From a virus, in IMG/VR virus record IMGVR_UViG_3300033151_000729, positions 1 to 60,589 of that record: a DNA stretch of 60,589 bases; one strand, given 5' to 3'. The notes beneath the pieces were generated by a model that was not told the DNA's origin, searched no databases, and was given only the letters and a program-made list of their open reading frames with translations. The translations under genes were made by a program, and so were the position numbers. This document shows, piece after piece, positions 17,331-24,810 of this stretch; the first letter of the stretch is position 1, and every line of letters begins with the position of its first letter.

Positions 17331-17456
17331 ATAAAAAAAGGGTTTTACCGACATCTGTCCTGAAAGTGAGGTACGTAAGAACCCCGAACAGATGAACGAT
17401 AAAACCCTTTAATCAAAACTATTTGTTACGTTTTCCCGGCCTTTCAAACCGCTCCC
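17331..17456 (-). promoter_or_regulatory. Structured leader with terminator-like hairpin before antA
   Basis: Read leftward, AAAGGGTTTTA (17410-17400) pairs with TAAAACCCTTT (17347-17337) and is followed by a T-run directly before the TTGGAGTT ribosome site. Inside it, ATCTGT (17393-17388) pairs with ACAGAT (17358-17353), and the loop holds a CGGGGTT and a CCTCACTTT block. The whole element, including about 45 bases upstream (GGGAGCGGTTT, AGGCCGGGAAAA), recurs before the KilA-N gene at 39136-39267. This looks like a transcription attenuator or a small terminated RNA. Confidence 0.8.
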
Positions 17457-17526
17457 CACGTCAATGGGTATGGCTAGACCTTAGCCTCTTTTTGCTGGCT
17501 TGGCAATAAAAAACCTCACAGGCTCC

Positions 17527-18849
17527 CTAAAAGTCAATATTATTTGCATCGTTATAAATAAAAGTTTGTTCTTTAGGCATTTTACTCTCGATAATAGGAA
17601 TAAGCCGTTTTGTCTCATTCAAATCCCCTTTAGAGCGCTGAAGTAGTCCGCCAATATCACACCCACGGATAGGTTTTGTAAACCCATCTGTATGGCAAAA
17701 ATCTTTTATCCTGTCCTCTAACCAAGGATTGACCGTTTCGGGTTTAATCCTTGGTAACTTAATCACATAGTCAGTCCGTCCTGGTCTCATTATAGCCGGA
17801 TCTAAGTCATCTAGGTAGTTTGTTGTCAAGATTATTACATGACCGTTAAGCGGAACTGAACCGTTTAGTACATTCAGGAATTCAGACAACTGAATAGACA
17901 GCGTGAATGCTGTGTCGTTATCGCTTTTGTTGCTATCTCCCACCTCGGTATCCTTTAATAATTGACGTTGTTTGGTTGACGTGAAAGCACTTACTGAGTG
18001 TATATCCTCCAGTATGTGTACCTGGTCAGTATCAACCAACGCTTGTTGAAAGTCACCGGCAGATGATAAACCAGCAGCATTGATATTGTTGACATCTTTT
18101 TCAAGGTAGGCAGCTATGGCCGGTATTAATTTTGACTTTCCGTTCCCCGGCTCACCATGCAGCATGATAACAAGTTTATCTGGAATGCCTAGAGATCTAT
18201 TAGCTTTCTTATTGTCCTTAAACGTATCAAGAATACGTTTAATACAAGCTCTGGTGTCGTTATCCAAGCAAACTTGATCCAATGTTTGAGTGGTCATTGT
18301 CCCTATATAAACCTTACTAACATCATAGCTAAAAAAGGACATGCCGAAAGGAGGTCTTGGCCTCTCTAATGTTCTCAAGAAATTATCTAGCACCTCCCTG
18401 GTAAAACCAAAACACCCTATAGTAATGCGCTGTTTTTGATTTGAAACCCCTGCACTATCCAAGTCAGATATCGTGTACCATATCAGATTTTTATCATATA
18501 GAAAGAAATGGGAGCCTATACCGCTGATTGCAATAAAGGCGTTAGTAAATTTGTGGCTGCGCTTATCGTTGTATCCTACTGAAAAGTCCCTTGAACCAAT
18601 ATCTCCAGCGTGTTTTTGTAATTCGACAAGTAGTGGGCAATACGCTTCATGTGCGTTTTCTACCGTTAAAGTCAAGGTGATGCGCCTTTTAATAGCGTTA
18701 TATATACCATTTGGTACTGACCTCCCTATGTAGGCTATCAAACCAAAGCCACCGGCCACAATTGCGCCACCTACAAACTCGTTCGAACCTGATATACTGT
18801 TTGCCCACTCTATAAAAACAGTAGGCACCTTGGTTATAAGTTCAAGCAT
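17527..18849 (-). CDS. BCS1-like AAA+ ATPase with N-terminal membrane helix (440 aa)
   Basis: A hydrophobic helix near residues 25-43 (FVGGAIVAGGFGLIAYIG) precedes a BCS1-specific middle region and an AAA+ domain: Walker A GEPGNGKS (232-239), Walker B ILEDI (279-283), then the BCS1 signature VLNGSVPLNGHVIILTTN and LDPAIMRPGRTDYVI. BCS1 proteins use ATP to remodel or translocate folded substrates at a membrane. In a phage this could remodel a host or phage membrane protein; the substrate is unknown. The start chosen is ATG 18849, which has GGGAGGAAT at ideal spacing and overlaps the upstream stop; an ATG at 18870 lacks such a site. Confidence 0.85.
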   Translation of the reverse strand: MLELITKVPTVFIEWANSISGSNEFVGGAIVAGGFGLIAYIGRSVPNGIYNAIKRRITLTLTVENAHEAYCPLLVELQKHAGDIGSRDFSVGYNDKRSHKFTNAFIAISGIGSHFFLYDKNLIWYTISDLDSAGVSNQKQRITIGCFGFTREVLDNFLRTLERPRPPFGMSFFSYDVSKVYIGTMTTQTLDQVCLDNDTRACIKRILDTFKDNKKANRSLGIPDKLVIMLHGEPGNGKSKLIPAIAAYLEKDVNNINAAGLSSAGDFQQALVDTDQVHILEDIHSVSAFTSTKQRQLLKDTEVGDSNKSDNDTAFTLSIQLSEFLNVLNGSVPLNGHVIILTTNYLDDLDPAIMRPGRTDYVIKLPRIKPETVNPWLEDRIKDFCHTDGFTKPIRGCDIGGLLQRSKGDLNETKRLIPIIESKMPKEQTFIYNDANNIDF

Positions 18850-19135
18850 CTTTATTCCTCCCAGCATCAACCGCTTCCCTCAACCCCTTCCCCACCTTAA
18901 AGACCGGGAGCTTCTTAGCCCCAACCTTAATCTTTTCCTCGGTCTTAGGATTGCGACCAATATAAGCATCATAACTTTTAACGGCGAAGCTGCCGAATCC
19001 ACGGATTTCAATACCGTTACCTTCTTCCAGGGTCTGAGCCATGATATCCAGGATCGTTTGCACCACGGCGGCTGTTTCCTTCTCCGGGCGGCTAGTTTGT
19101 TCGGCCATCTTTTCTGTTAATTCTGATTTATTCAT
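18842..19135 (-). CDS. HU/IHF-family DNA-binding protein (97 aa)
   Basis: Full-length HU/IHF fold: N-terminal helices (MNKSELTEKMAEQTSRP), GFGSFAV strand signature and the GRNPKTEEKI arm that intercalates into DNA. Together with the related gene at 19419-19721 it could form a phage-encoded heterodimer that bends DNA, organises the genome or supports replication or packaging. Coupled to the zinc-finger gene and to the BCS1-like gene by overlaps. Confidence 0.92.
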   Translation of the reverse strand: MNKSELTEKMAEQTSRPEKETAAVVQTILDIMAQTLEEGNGIEIRGFGSFAVKSYDAYIGRNPKTEEKIKVGAKKLPVFKVGKGLREAVDAGRNKDA

Positions 19136-19428
19136 TTTTTCCTCTTGGCTATAATTTCACGATCTAGATCGGCAGGATCAACCTCAAACTTTTCAAGCAG
19201 AAACTCAACCCGCTGGGAATCCGATACTGAATCACCACTGCAAAAAGGGCAGTGCTTGCTTTCTACTTCCCCTTCTATTGTGACCTCATCAATATAAGGA
19301 TGGTCAGGCAGCTTTGCGGTTATGCAGTTAGAACACAGCATATTCCCACATTTTTCACATGACGCTATGCACTTTTCGTATACTCCTGACCGGTCACAAT
19401 TGTCGCAATCATAATGGTCTACCGGCAT
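19132..19428 (-). CDS. Zinc-finger protein between the two HU/IHF genes (98 aa)
   Basis: Contains CDNCDRSGVYEKCIASCEKC...CSNC and a later CPFC, enough cysteines for two to three zinc sites of a B-box or RING-like cross-brace. Overlaps both neighbours, so the three proteins are likely made together. May modulate the HU/IHF pair or bind host proteins; unknown. Confidence 0.7.
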   Translation of the reverse strand: MPVDHYDCDNCDRSGVYEKCIASCEKCGNMLCSNCITAKLPDHPYIDEVTIEGEVESKHCPFCSGDSVSDSQRVEFLLEKFEVDPADLDREIIAKRKK

Positions 19429-19721
19429 TTTTTCACCTCATTAAACCGCCCCCGCAAAATCCCCGAAGGCTTAAAGGTAACCACCCTCCGAGCGTCTAGA
19501 ATCAGATCTTCCCCGGTTTGAGGATTTCGCCCCTTCCTGGGAGCCTTATCCTTCACGCTAAATTTACCAAAACCACTCAAGAGGAGATCGTCCCCGCTGA
19601 TCAGGGCCTCTTTTGCCGTGGTCAGGAAAACTTCCACGGCTGCCATAGACTGGGATCTAGTCAAGTGGGGGTGATTCTTGTAGATAGCCTGATCTAGATT
19701 TGATTTTGTTAATGTGGCCAT
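19419..19721 (-). CDS. IHF/HU-family DNA-binding protein (100 aa)
   Basis: IHF-alpha-like features: LTKSNLDQAIYKNHPHLTRSQS helix region, LLLSGFGKFSV, and the DNA-intercalating arm APRKGRNPQTGEDL, ending RRVVTFKPSGILRGRFN. Distinct from the second copy at 18842-19135, which fits an alpha/beta pair. Start overlaps the upstream stop by one base. Confidence 0.92.
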   Translation of the reverse strand: MATLTKSNLDQAIYKNHPHLTRSQSMAAVEVFLTTAKEALISGDDLLLSGFGKFSVKDKAPRKGRNPQTGEDLILDARRVVTFKPSGILRGRFNEVKKCR

Positions 19722-19930
19722 CAGTCTTCCTCCACGATTATCACCGGGACATCGTTAATATCCCTTGGTGCCGGTGCCGGTTCAGCCTCGTCATCCACTA
19801 TTAATACCTCAATCTTTATCACTGGTATTTCTGCTGCGGCAGATTCATCAGGCACGCAGGAGCACGCAATGATTGAAAATGCGGTAAAAATCCCTACGGC
19901 AAACAAAAAGTCCTTGGTCAAGTCGCTCAT
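19721..19930 (-). CDS. Small lipoprotein (69 aa)
   Basis: Hydrophobic N-terminal segment with lipobox IIAC (cysteine near residue 23), then a Pro/Glu/Asp-rich tail ending PVIIVEED. Overlaps the 77-aa membrane gene upstream. Predicted lipid-anchored envelope protein; whether the pair is a spanin-like set is uncertain. Confidence 0.6.
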   Translation of the reverse strand: MSDLTKDFLFAVGIFTAFSIIACSCVPDESAAAEIPVIKIEVLIVDDEAEPAPAPRDINDVPVIIVEED

Positions 19931-20160
19931 TTCCCGTCCTCCTTGGGTCCTTGGTCTTTAGGTTCCTGTTTAGGCTCTTCCTCTTCCTGACTGTTAACAG
20001 ATGCTACAATACGCTTTGCAGCATCTCTGTATATCTGGTCAGTAGGGCCAGCTCCGCCGTTGACATCAGAAGAAGCCAAGGCCTCTCCGTAGATGATACC
20101 CAGCGCAAAGCCAGTGGCCATCAATATAAGTGTGGTTATAAGTTTCTTGATCATTTTCAC
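19927..20160 (-). CDS. Small membrane-anchored or secreted protein (77 aa)
   Basis: Basic N-terminus and one hydrophobic helix (LITTLILMATGFALGIIYGEALA) that could be a signal anchor or cleaved after ALA, followed by an acidic, KEP-rich low-complexity tail. Coupled to the 69-aa lipoprotein. Position within a leftward regulatory block is unusual for lysis genes. Confidence 0.6.
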   Translation of the reverse strand: MKMIKKLITTLILMATGFALGIIYGEALASSDVNGGAGPTDQIYRDAAKRIVASVNSQEEEEPKQEPKDQGPKEDGK

Positions 20161-20193
20161 TCGTTCCCGTGGCCCAAGTGGGCCTTTTGGTGG

Positions 20194-20763
20194 TTAAATC
20201 CGCCTCGCTATTCCATTACCCAGGCACTTCCGCTCCCATGTGCCCCCGCTTGCCATCCCGGCAAATCTGTCGGCCTGCCCCCTTGTCCTTACGCCGGTCA
20301 AGTCACCCCAGCCAGAGTCATCGCCATTTTCTCTCTGCGCCTCCCTTTTGACATTTGGGGACAGCACCTCCTTTGCCCCTATCGCCCCGCAAGTAAACAG
20401 TGGCAACCTGGTCCTGCCAACGTCACGACCAACTGTCTTTTTGACTTCTGGGCTGGTTATAACAAAACCCCCATGGATGCCAAACGTTCCACCCTTGGGG
20501 ATGCTTATCAGCCCCAGGGAACACATGTACCTAGCAGTTATAACGTCCTCTATGGCCGATTTAGCAGGATATTCATGCTTTTTCATCTGCCAAACCCGCC
20601 CAGATAGGTGGGATCCCAGCATGGCAACGCCAAGTATCTCATATACCCTTATCGCAATCTCCTGGTAAGAGAGCTCCTCTCCTTGGAGGGTCTTTTTTTT
20701 ACCCTTGACCCTGATGTCCAGGGCAGCGACCTGGTCAATTAGCTCCTGTGGTATTTTTGCCAC
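20194..20763 (-). CDS. Hypothetical DNA-binding-like protein (189 aa)
   Basis: The first 75 residues (IPQELIDQVAALDIRVKGKK, then YQEIAIRVYEILG) could form a helix-turn-helix. The remainder is Gly/Arg-rich. Start ATG 20763 shares its last bases with the stop of the upstream gene. No family recognised. Confidence 0.6.
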   Translation of the reverse strand: MAKIPQELIDQVAALDIRVKGKKKTLQGEELSYQEIAIRVYEILGVAMLGSHLSGRVWQMKKHEYPAKSAIEDVITARYMCSLGLISIPKGGTFGIHGGFVITSPEVKKTVGRDVGRTRLPLFTCGAIGAKEVLSPNVKREAQRENGDDSGWGDLTGVRTRGQADRFAGMASGGTWERKCLGNGIARRI

Positions 20764-21482
20764 TACCCCTCCTCGTCCAGGTTAGCAGCACCCTGGAGGT
20801 CAGGATACTGCCCCCGTGCCAGCATGATCAAAAATTCCCTGGTTTGTTGAGCTCCAGACTCAACGCGCAAAGCGTCCGCAGCCTCAGAAATAGCCGTGGT
20901 AAGCGCCGTTTTCCGCATGTTCTTGTCATCCTCCTTGTCAATCAGACAAAGAAACGAATAAAAATAACCTGCGGCCTGCTCGTCCATCTCAGTCAATGGC
21001 CGAGCCGATAAAACGCTGGCAGCATCACGGATCACGGATTCCATGCTCTCGGCTGCTTTTTTCGCATCATCCCATGACAAATTGTCATGGAAAACATGGT
21101 TATACATAGTGATACAAAACACCTCGCCGCCTGGGTCAGTGGCTTGGATACCTATCTTTGCGCAGATGTTATGCACAATCTCGTCTGCGGTAAAAAGCGG
21201 CGCAGATGCGAGCTTGCCGTCTGGTTGCAAACATGGACGGTGCGAATCCCCCCCAAACGACATTGTGCCTGAATTGGTGACCACCTCAATATCTCCCCGC
21301 TGCACAAAGATGCTCAGTGAATCCTGAATAACGACCTTCACCCTGTCGTTATTGTCAAAAAACACCTGATTAGTAGGGATGGACACCGCCGCCCTAGGGG
21401 CCGTTGCCAGTATCGCCAGTGCCTTAGTAACCGCTCTCTTCTTCATGCTTCGCTTCCACTTCTCAATCATTTTTCTTATCAT
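20763..21482 (-). CDS. Hypothetical protein (239 aa)
   Basis: Basic N-terminus (KWKRSMKKRAVTKAL), a central region with scattered Cys/His (GGDSHRPCLQPDG...VHNICAKIG) and an all-helical C-terminus. Overlaps the upstream 96-aa gene by 20 bases. Function unknown. Confidence 0.6.
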   Translation of the reverse strand: MIRKMIEKWKRSMKKRAVTKALAILATAPRAAVSIPTNQVFFDNNDRVKVVIQDSLSIFVQRGDIEVVTNSGTMSFGGDSHRPCLQPDGKLASAPLFTADEIVHNICAKIGIQATDPGGEVFCITMYNHVFHDNLSWDDAKKAAESMESVIRDAASVLSARPLTEMDEQAAGYFYSFLCLIDKEDDKNMRKTALTTAISEAADALRVESGAQQTREFLIMLARGQYPDLQGAANLDEEG

Positions 21483-21753
21483 TTTTACGGGGCCTCCCTC
21501 GCCCCTTGGTGTTTATTTCCGGGCAGATCCTTACGACCTCCCGCATGAACCCTATTGAGCTAAGTATAATTACCGGGTCTATCAATGCGCCCCGAGGTTC
21601 TGCGTTATTTTTACGGATGTCCCATATTGCAAGCATGTGGGCAACCTCGTAAGACTTTGTAGCACTGCAACCTCGCCGCTTGTACTTCTTGAACGTCTCA
21701 TAATTAATGCCGCTATCTAGTGCGGCCTGCTTCATTGTTTTTTTTTCCATCAC
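21463..21753 (-). CDS. Small regulator: HTH plus AT-hook-like tail (96 aa)
   Basis: The N-terminus (MKQAALDSGINYETFKKYKR) has the spacing of a helix-turn-helix, and the C-terminus carries GRGRPRKND, which matches the AT-hook core. A transcription factor of the leftward block is likely. Which promoter it acts on is unknown; the divergent region at 22103-22363 is the nearest candidate. Confidence 0.6.
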   Translation of the reverse strand: MMEKKTMKQAALDSGINYETFKKYKRRGCSATKSYEVAHMLAIWDIRKNNAEPRGALIDPVIILSSIGFMREVVRICPEINTKGRGRPRKNDKKND

Positions 21754-21808
21754 TCTCCTTTCTTCTTAATCTGTCCCAGCGTGTGGCTAGTCCATCCGCT
21801 CGAAGAGG

Positions 21809-22102
21809 TTAAGATTGGATATGATTGTCGTGACTTTCCCGGTGCAGGATTTCGCTCATCCTCCCCTCTTCCTTGTCTCTACCCGCTGCAACCACAGCGG
21901 CAAACTCTTCTTCGTAGCTTCCGGCCTCCAGTAAAACGGAGGCCTTTGCAAGTATCTCGACGCACCTTGTATAACTATAGCAGCAGGATATCTCTCTAAC
22001 TAACCCCCCAATTTTGTTTTTAATTATATCACTACCTATTATTTCGCCGGCAGCCCAAATATCTTCCTTTTTCATTCTCGGTGCCATCTCAGCTTCTACC
22101 AT
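21809..22102 (-). CDS. First gene of the leftward block, hypothetical (97 aa)
   Basis: Start set to ATG 22102, preceded by GGGAAAAAATT. A longer frame from a TTG at 22183 overlaps the likely -35 element and is less credible. Charged, helical, Cys-containing (ISCCYSYTRCVEIL). Because it lies next to the divergent promoters, a regulatory role is possible but not shown. Confidence 0.55.
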   Translation of the reverse strand: MVEAEMAPRMKKEDIWAAGEIIGSDIIKNKIGGLVREISCCYSYTRCVEILAKASVLLEAGSYEEEFAAVVAAGRDKEEGRMSEILHRESHDNHIQS

Positions 22103-22363
22103 AATTTTTTCCCGTGTTTTATTATTTCTTATCTCGATCGGTATGCCTGAACAATAGCCCCCCTGTTTATCAAAGTCAAGCAAAAAGTTTTAGTATACAA
22201 CTTTTATTTTAAACGCAAAGCCATCTGGTTATATACAGATAGAGTGCTTTTTTAATAAATAGTTGCAAAATGAAACTTTTAATTGACACCACCGGCCAAT
22301 CGGTTAAGATGGATTTATTGGCAGGTTGTTTTAAGCCTTAAAATTCCAGGAGACGAAAAAGAC
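22103..22363. promoter_or_regulatory. Divergent early promoter region
   Basis: Rightward: TTGACA 22283-22288 and TAAGAT 22305-22310, spacing 16. Leftward: TTGACT (22179-22174) and TATTGT (22156-22151), spacing 17. Between them is very AT-rich sequence with an inverted repeat ATCTG...CAGAT near 22230-22250 that may be an operator. This is the best candidate for the decision region between the two early blocks. Confidence 0.7.
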
Positions 22364-22684
22364 ATGAAGGAAAATACAAAGAAGCTAAGGCGGCGTGCGA
22401 ACAACAGCTCGAAAGATAGATTCTTCAACTCTCTGTCAGTTTTGGAGAGTGATGAAATACTTGAGGATATAATCCTGACACTTAAGCCCGGGCATTACAA
22501 CGTAACGGGCGATTATGAAAACACTATTGACCATTTCATTATAGACAAGTTCGGGGTCTACGCCTGGGCGTGGTGCAGCGAAAAAATAATAAGAGGGTTA
22601 GCGATAAGATATCCAGATAAAATCCAGATATGCTTTACACACGGTCTACAGCAATTCACCGTCACAAAGGTTAGAAAATACTAA
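22364..22684 (+). CDS. First rightward early protein, hypothetical (106 aa)
   Basis: ATG 22364 is preceded by AGGAGACG at good spacing. Basic N-terminus (KENTKKLRRRANNSSKDR) and mixed alpha/beta body. The stop codon sits inside a 13-bp hairpin (22662-22693). First product of the rightward promoter, so possibly a host-takeover or regulatory protein; no homology recognised. Confidence 0.65.
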   Translation: MKENTKKLRRRANNSSKDRFFNSLSVLESDEILEDIILTLKPGHYNVTGDYENTIDHFIIDKFGVYAWAWCSEKIIRGLAIRYPDKIQICFTHGLQQFTVTKVRKY

Positions 22685-22693
22685 CCTTTGTGA
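22662..22693 (+). terminator. Hairpin over the stop of the first early gene
   Basis: TCACAAAGGTTAG and CTAACCTTTGTGA are perfect 13-bp arms around AAAATA. There is no T-run, so it may be a pausing or mRNA-protecting hairpin, an antitermination target or a protein site. Confidence 0.7.
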
Positions 22694-22788
22694 GCCGTAA
22701 CCAAAAGCCGGGGTAACCCGGCCCACAAACCCAAGGTTACCATTATGGCAATCTTGGATTTGCGGTAAAATTCAGCTAGGGGAACGAT

Positions 22789-23628
22789 ATGGCACAAGGA
22801 AAGATTGATAACGTAAAGAAAGCAGAAGTCCACGTTACCGATCAGGATAATGTGGAGATTTTCGGCGGGAAACTGCCGACCAAGAAACAAGGATTCTGTT
22901 TCATTGCCCGTACAATATACGGGATCAAGAGAAGCGGGAATAACTACACCGGACTGGTCGCCAGGCGTGGAAAATCAGCCATGAAGGTTAGCTCCTCTAA
23001 TCTTACAGACTGGGATATTGACACTCAAAAGGAGCAGCCCATGACATTACCTGACCACCCGGCCCAGCCACCAGAAGACGAAAAGCAAAACACCTGCCCA
23101 CAGTGCAAGTCGGAGGCGGTTAACCTTGACGACCATTTTAAGTGCGATTCTGTGTTTTGTCAGGCTGAGTTTATCGAGACCGGCACGGGGCCGGAGTTGG
23201 CCCCAGGGGAGTTTGAGGTAGGCCGGGAGTTTGAGGCCTATTGGATGGAAAGCAAGCACGAAATGCATGCAACCGTCCGCATCTTGTCCAGATTTGAGGA
23301 CAATATGACGATAGAGATAAACGGGGCAGAGGTTGCGGGTGTGGAGGTGTACGCAAGCGGATCAGCGGAGGCATTCCGCAATCCTAGTAATGAAAGGGCC
23401 TGGATACACCCATGGAACAAGCGGGAACTGCACATCAAGTGCAACCCCCTGCAAAGATCCGCACTAAAAGCCCATGCGAACACCAGGAGTTGGCCATTGA
23501 GACGTAGCCCGGACCAGGTCAAGGCTATGGCAAATTATCCATGGAGCAGTATCATCGGCATGCTGGCGGCCAGCGTCCTGAATGATTTGCGCAACGATCC
23601 CGGCCATGATGAGGTGGTGTTTTGGTGA
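22789..23628 (+). CDS. Zinc-ribbon protein, hypothetical (279 aa)
   Basis: Has a small beta-rich N-terminal part, then CPQCKSEA...FKCDSVFCQAEF (about 100-125), a zinc ribbon. The C-terminus ends with helical sequence. An ATG at 23041 preceded by GGAGCAGCCC could give a shorter second product beginning with TLPDHPAQPP; such nested starts occur in phage early genes. Function unknown. Confidence 0.6.
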   Translation: MAQGKIDNVKKAEVHVTDQDNVEIFGGKLPTKKQGFCFIARTIYGIKRSGNNYTGLVARRGKSAMKVSSSNLTDWDIDTQKEQPMTLPDHPAQPPEDEKQNTCPQCKSEAVNLDDHFKCDSVFCQAEFIETGTGPELAPGEFEVGREFEAYWMESKHEMHATVRILSRFEDNMTIEINGAEVAGVEVYASGSAEAFRNPSNERAWIHPWNKRELHIKCNPLQRSALKAHANTRSWPLRRSPDQVKAMANYPWSSIIGMLAASVLNDLRNDPGHDEVVFW

Positions 23629-23987
23629 GGCGAAACAAGTACGGTGCAAAAAAGATCGTTATAAACGACCACACCTTTGCCAGCAAGGCGGAGGTCAGGC
23701 GGTATTGGGAACTCCTGCTACTGGAAAAAGCAGGTGAAATAACCGGACTGGAACTCCATCCATCATACAAAATCAGCAAGGGCGGGGCAATCGACCCGGT
23801 CACTGGGCGCAAGATGCCAGCGGCAAAATATACCGCTGATTTTCGGTACTATGATAAGGAGGAGGGTTTAGTGGTTGAAGAAGTGAAATCAAAGCCCACG
23901 GCCCGTGAAACCTCGTACCGACTCAGGAGGAAGCTTTTCCTTGAGCAGTATGGTGAGGATCTTAATTTTGTAGAAACGATATATTAA
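23625..23987 (+). CDS. DUF1064-type endonuclease-like protein (120 aa)
   Basis: Matches the small phage DUF1064 pattern: NKYGAKKIVINDHTFASKAE near the start, then ELHPSYKI, YTADFRY and VVEEVKSKPT, the acidic and lysine residues typical of PD-(D/E)xK-type nucleases. Such proteins are predicted to cut branched DNA. GTG 23625 overlaps the previous stop; a TTG one codon earlier is an alternative. Lies upstream of the recombination genes. Confidence 0.75.
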   Translation: MRRNKYGAKKIVINDHTFASKAEVRRYWELLLLEKAGEITGLELHPSYKISKGGAIDPVTGRKMPAAKYTADFRYYDKEEGLVVEEVKSKPTARETSYRLRRKLFLEQYGEDLNFVETIY

Positions 23988-23996
23988 GGGGATAAC

Positions 23997-24272
23997 ATGC
24001 CGGCACAAACCAACACCACGCCAACCACCAGAGAGATCCAAGGAGTTTTATGCAGTTTCTTCCGGGCCAGATCAGTCCCGGAAAAGATTGAGACAACCCA
24101 AGCCCCGCTATCCGAGCAGATAACCGGGGCCAGAGTCAGGCTGTACCGTGCTGGTCGATGCGGCCTCTGGGCGTTTGGGGCATCACCACGGCAGGCTAGA
24201 CGACATCTCCGGATCATTGAGATGAACCGGGGACGGTGGTCATTATGCCCAACCTGTGGAGAGGAAAAATGA
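23997..24272 (+). CDS. Hypothetical Arg-rich protein with C-terminal CxxC (91 aa)
   Basis: RBS AAGGGGATAAC precedes the ATG. Central ARVRLYRAGRCGLWAFG and terminal CPTCGEEK. Overlaps the next gene (ATGA). No function recognised. Confidence 0.6.
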   Translation: MPAQTNTTPTTREIQGVLCSFFRARSVPEKIETTQAPLSEQITGARVRLYRAGRCGLWAFGASPRQARRHLRIIEMNRGRWSLCPTCGEEK

Positions 24273-24577
24273 ATAAACACGAATACAAGGTTAAATTAGA
24301 GGCAATAAAGCGAGAGGCCTCTGAAGCAGAAAGAGCACTGATGACCGAATATGCGACCTCTAATTCCACGGTAAAGATTGGCGATATAGTAGACGACACC
24401 CTGGACAGGGTAAAAGTGGACACCATAGAAACCTACCTGCCATCTGTCGCTAACCCGCACCCGTCATGCGTGTATTCTGGTGTCAAATACACCAGAAGTT
24501 TGAAGCCATTTAAGAACGGCGAGAGGATAAGGATTTTTCAGAACAATATGACCAGTACCATTAAGGGGAATATATGA
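24269..24577 (+). CDS. Small protein, paralogue of the C-terminus of the 37304 gene (102 aa)
   Basis: ATG 24269 has GGAGAGGAAAA and overlaps the previous stop. The segment NSTVKIGDIVDDTLDRVKVD, then PSCVYSGVKYTRSLKPFKNG, is clearly related to the C-terminal part of the protein at 37304-37813 (VKIGDIVRD, PSCQYSGPKYTGKNKPHKNG). This is an internal duplication 13 kb apart. The shared part looks like a small beta-barrel; role unknown. Confidence 0.65.
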   Translation: MNKHEYKVKLEAIKREASEAERALMTEYATSNSTVKIGDIVDDTLDRVKVDTIETYLPSVANPHPSCVYSGVKYTRSLKPFKNGERIRIFQNNMTSTIKGNI

Positions 24578-24756
24578 CAGCGGCAGGATTGATCAAGAAG
24601 TTACAGAAGTGCAACCCGAGAGCAAAGGTATCCGTAAGGGACACAGAAGGTTTCCATGGAAAAGTAGTTATGGTTATAGCGGACAGCAAGAGTGCCTGCA
24701 TCGAGTCGGTAGATGTCCCGGCTCACTATGTCCTTGATGACTGGGAAGAGGTTTGA
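24574..24756 (+). CDS. Hypothetical small protein (60 aa)
   Basis: Overlaps the previous stop (ATGA). Compact alpha/beta sequence beginning MTAAGLIKKLQKCNPRAKV, a pattern seen in many small phage proteins of unknown function. Confidence 0.6.
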   Translation: MTAAGLIKKLQKCNPRAKVSVRDTEGFHGKVVMVIADSKSACIESVDVPAHYVLDDWEEV

Positions 24757-24810
24757 CCTCAAAAACCTATAAAAATTAACCTGCCCGCGCATCGGGCCAA
24801 CGAGGAGAAT

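Noticed and set aside
19951-20607. Rightward frame of 218 codons
   Set aside because: Opposes well-spaced, overlapping leftward genes with good ribosome sites; composition not protein-like.
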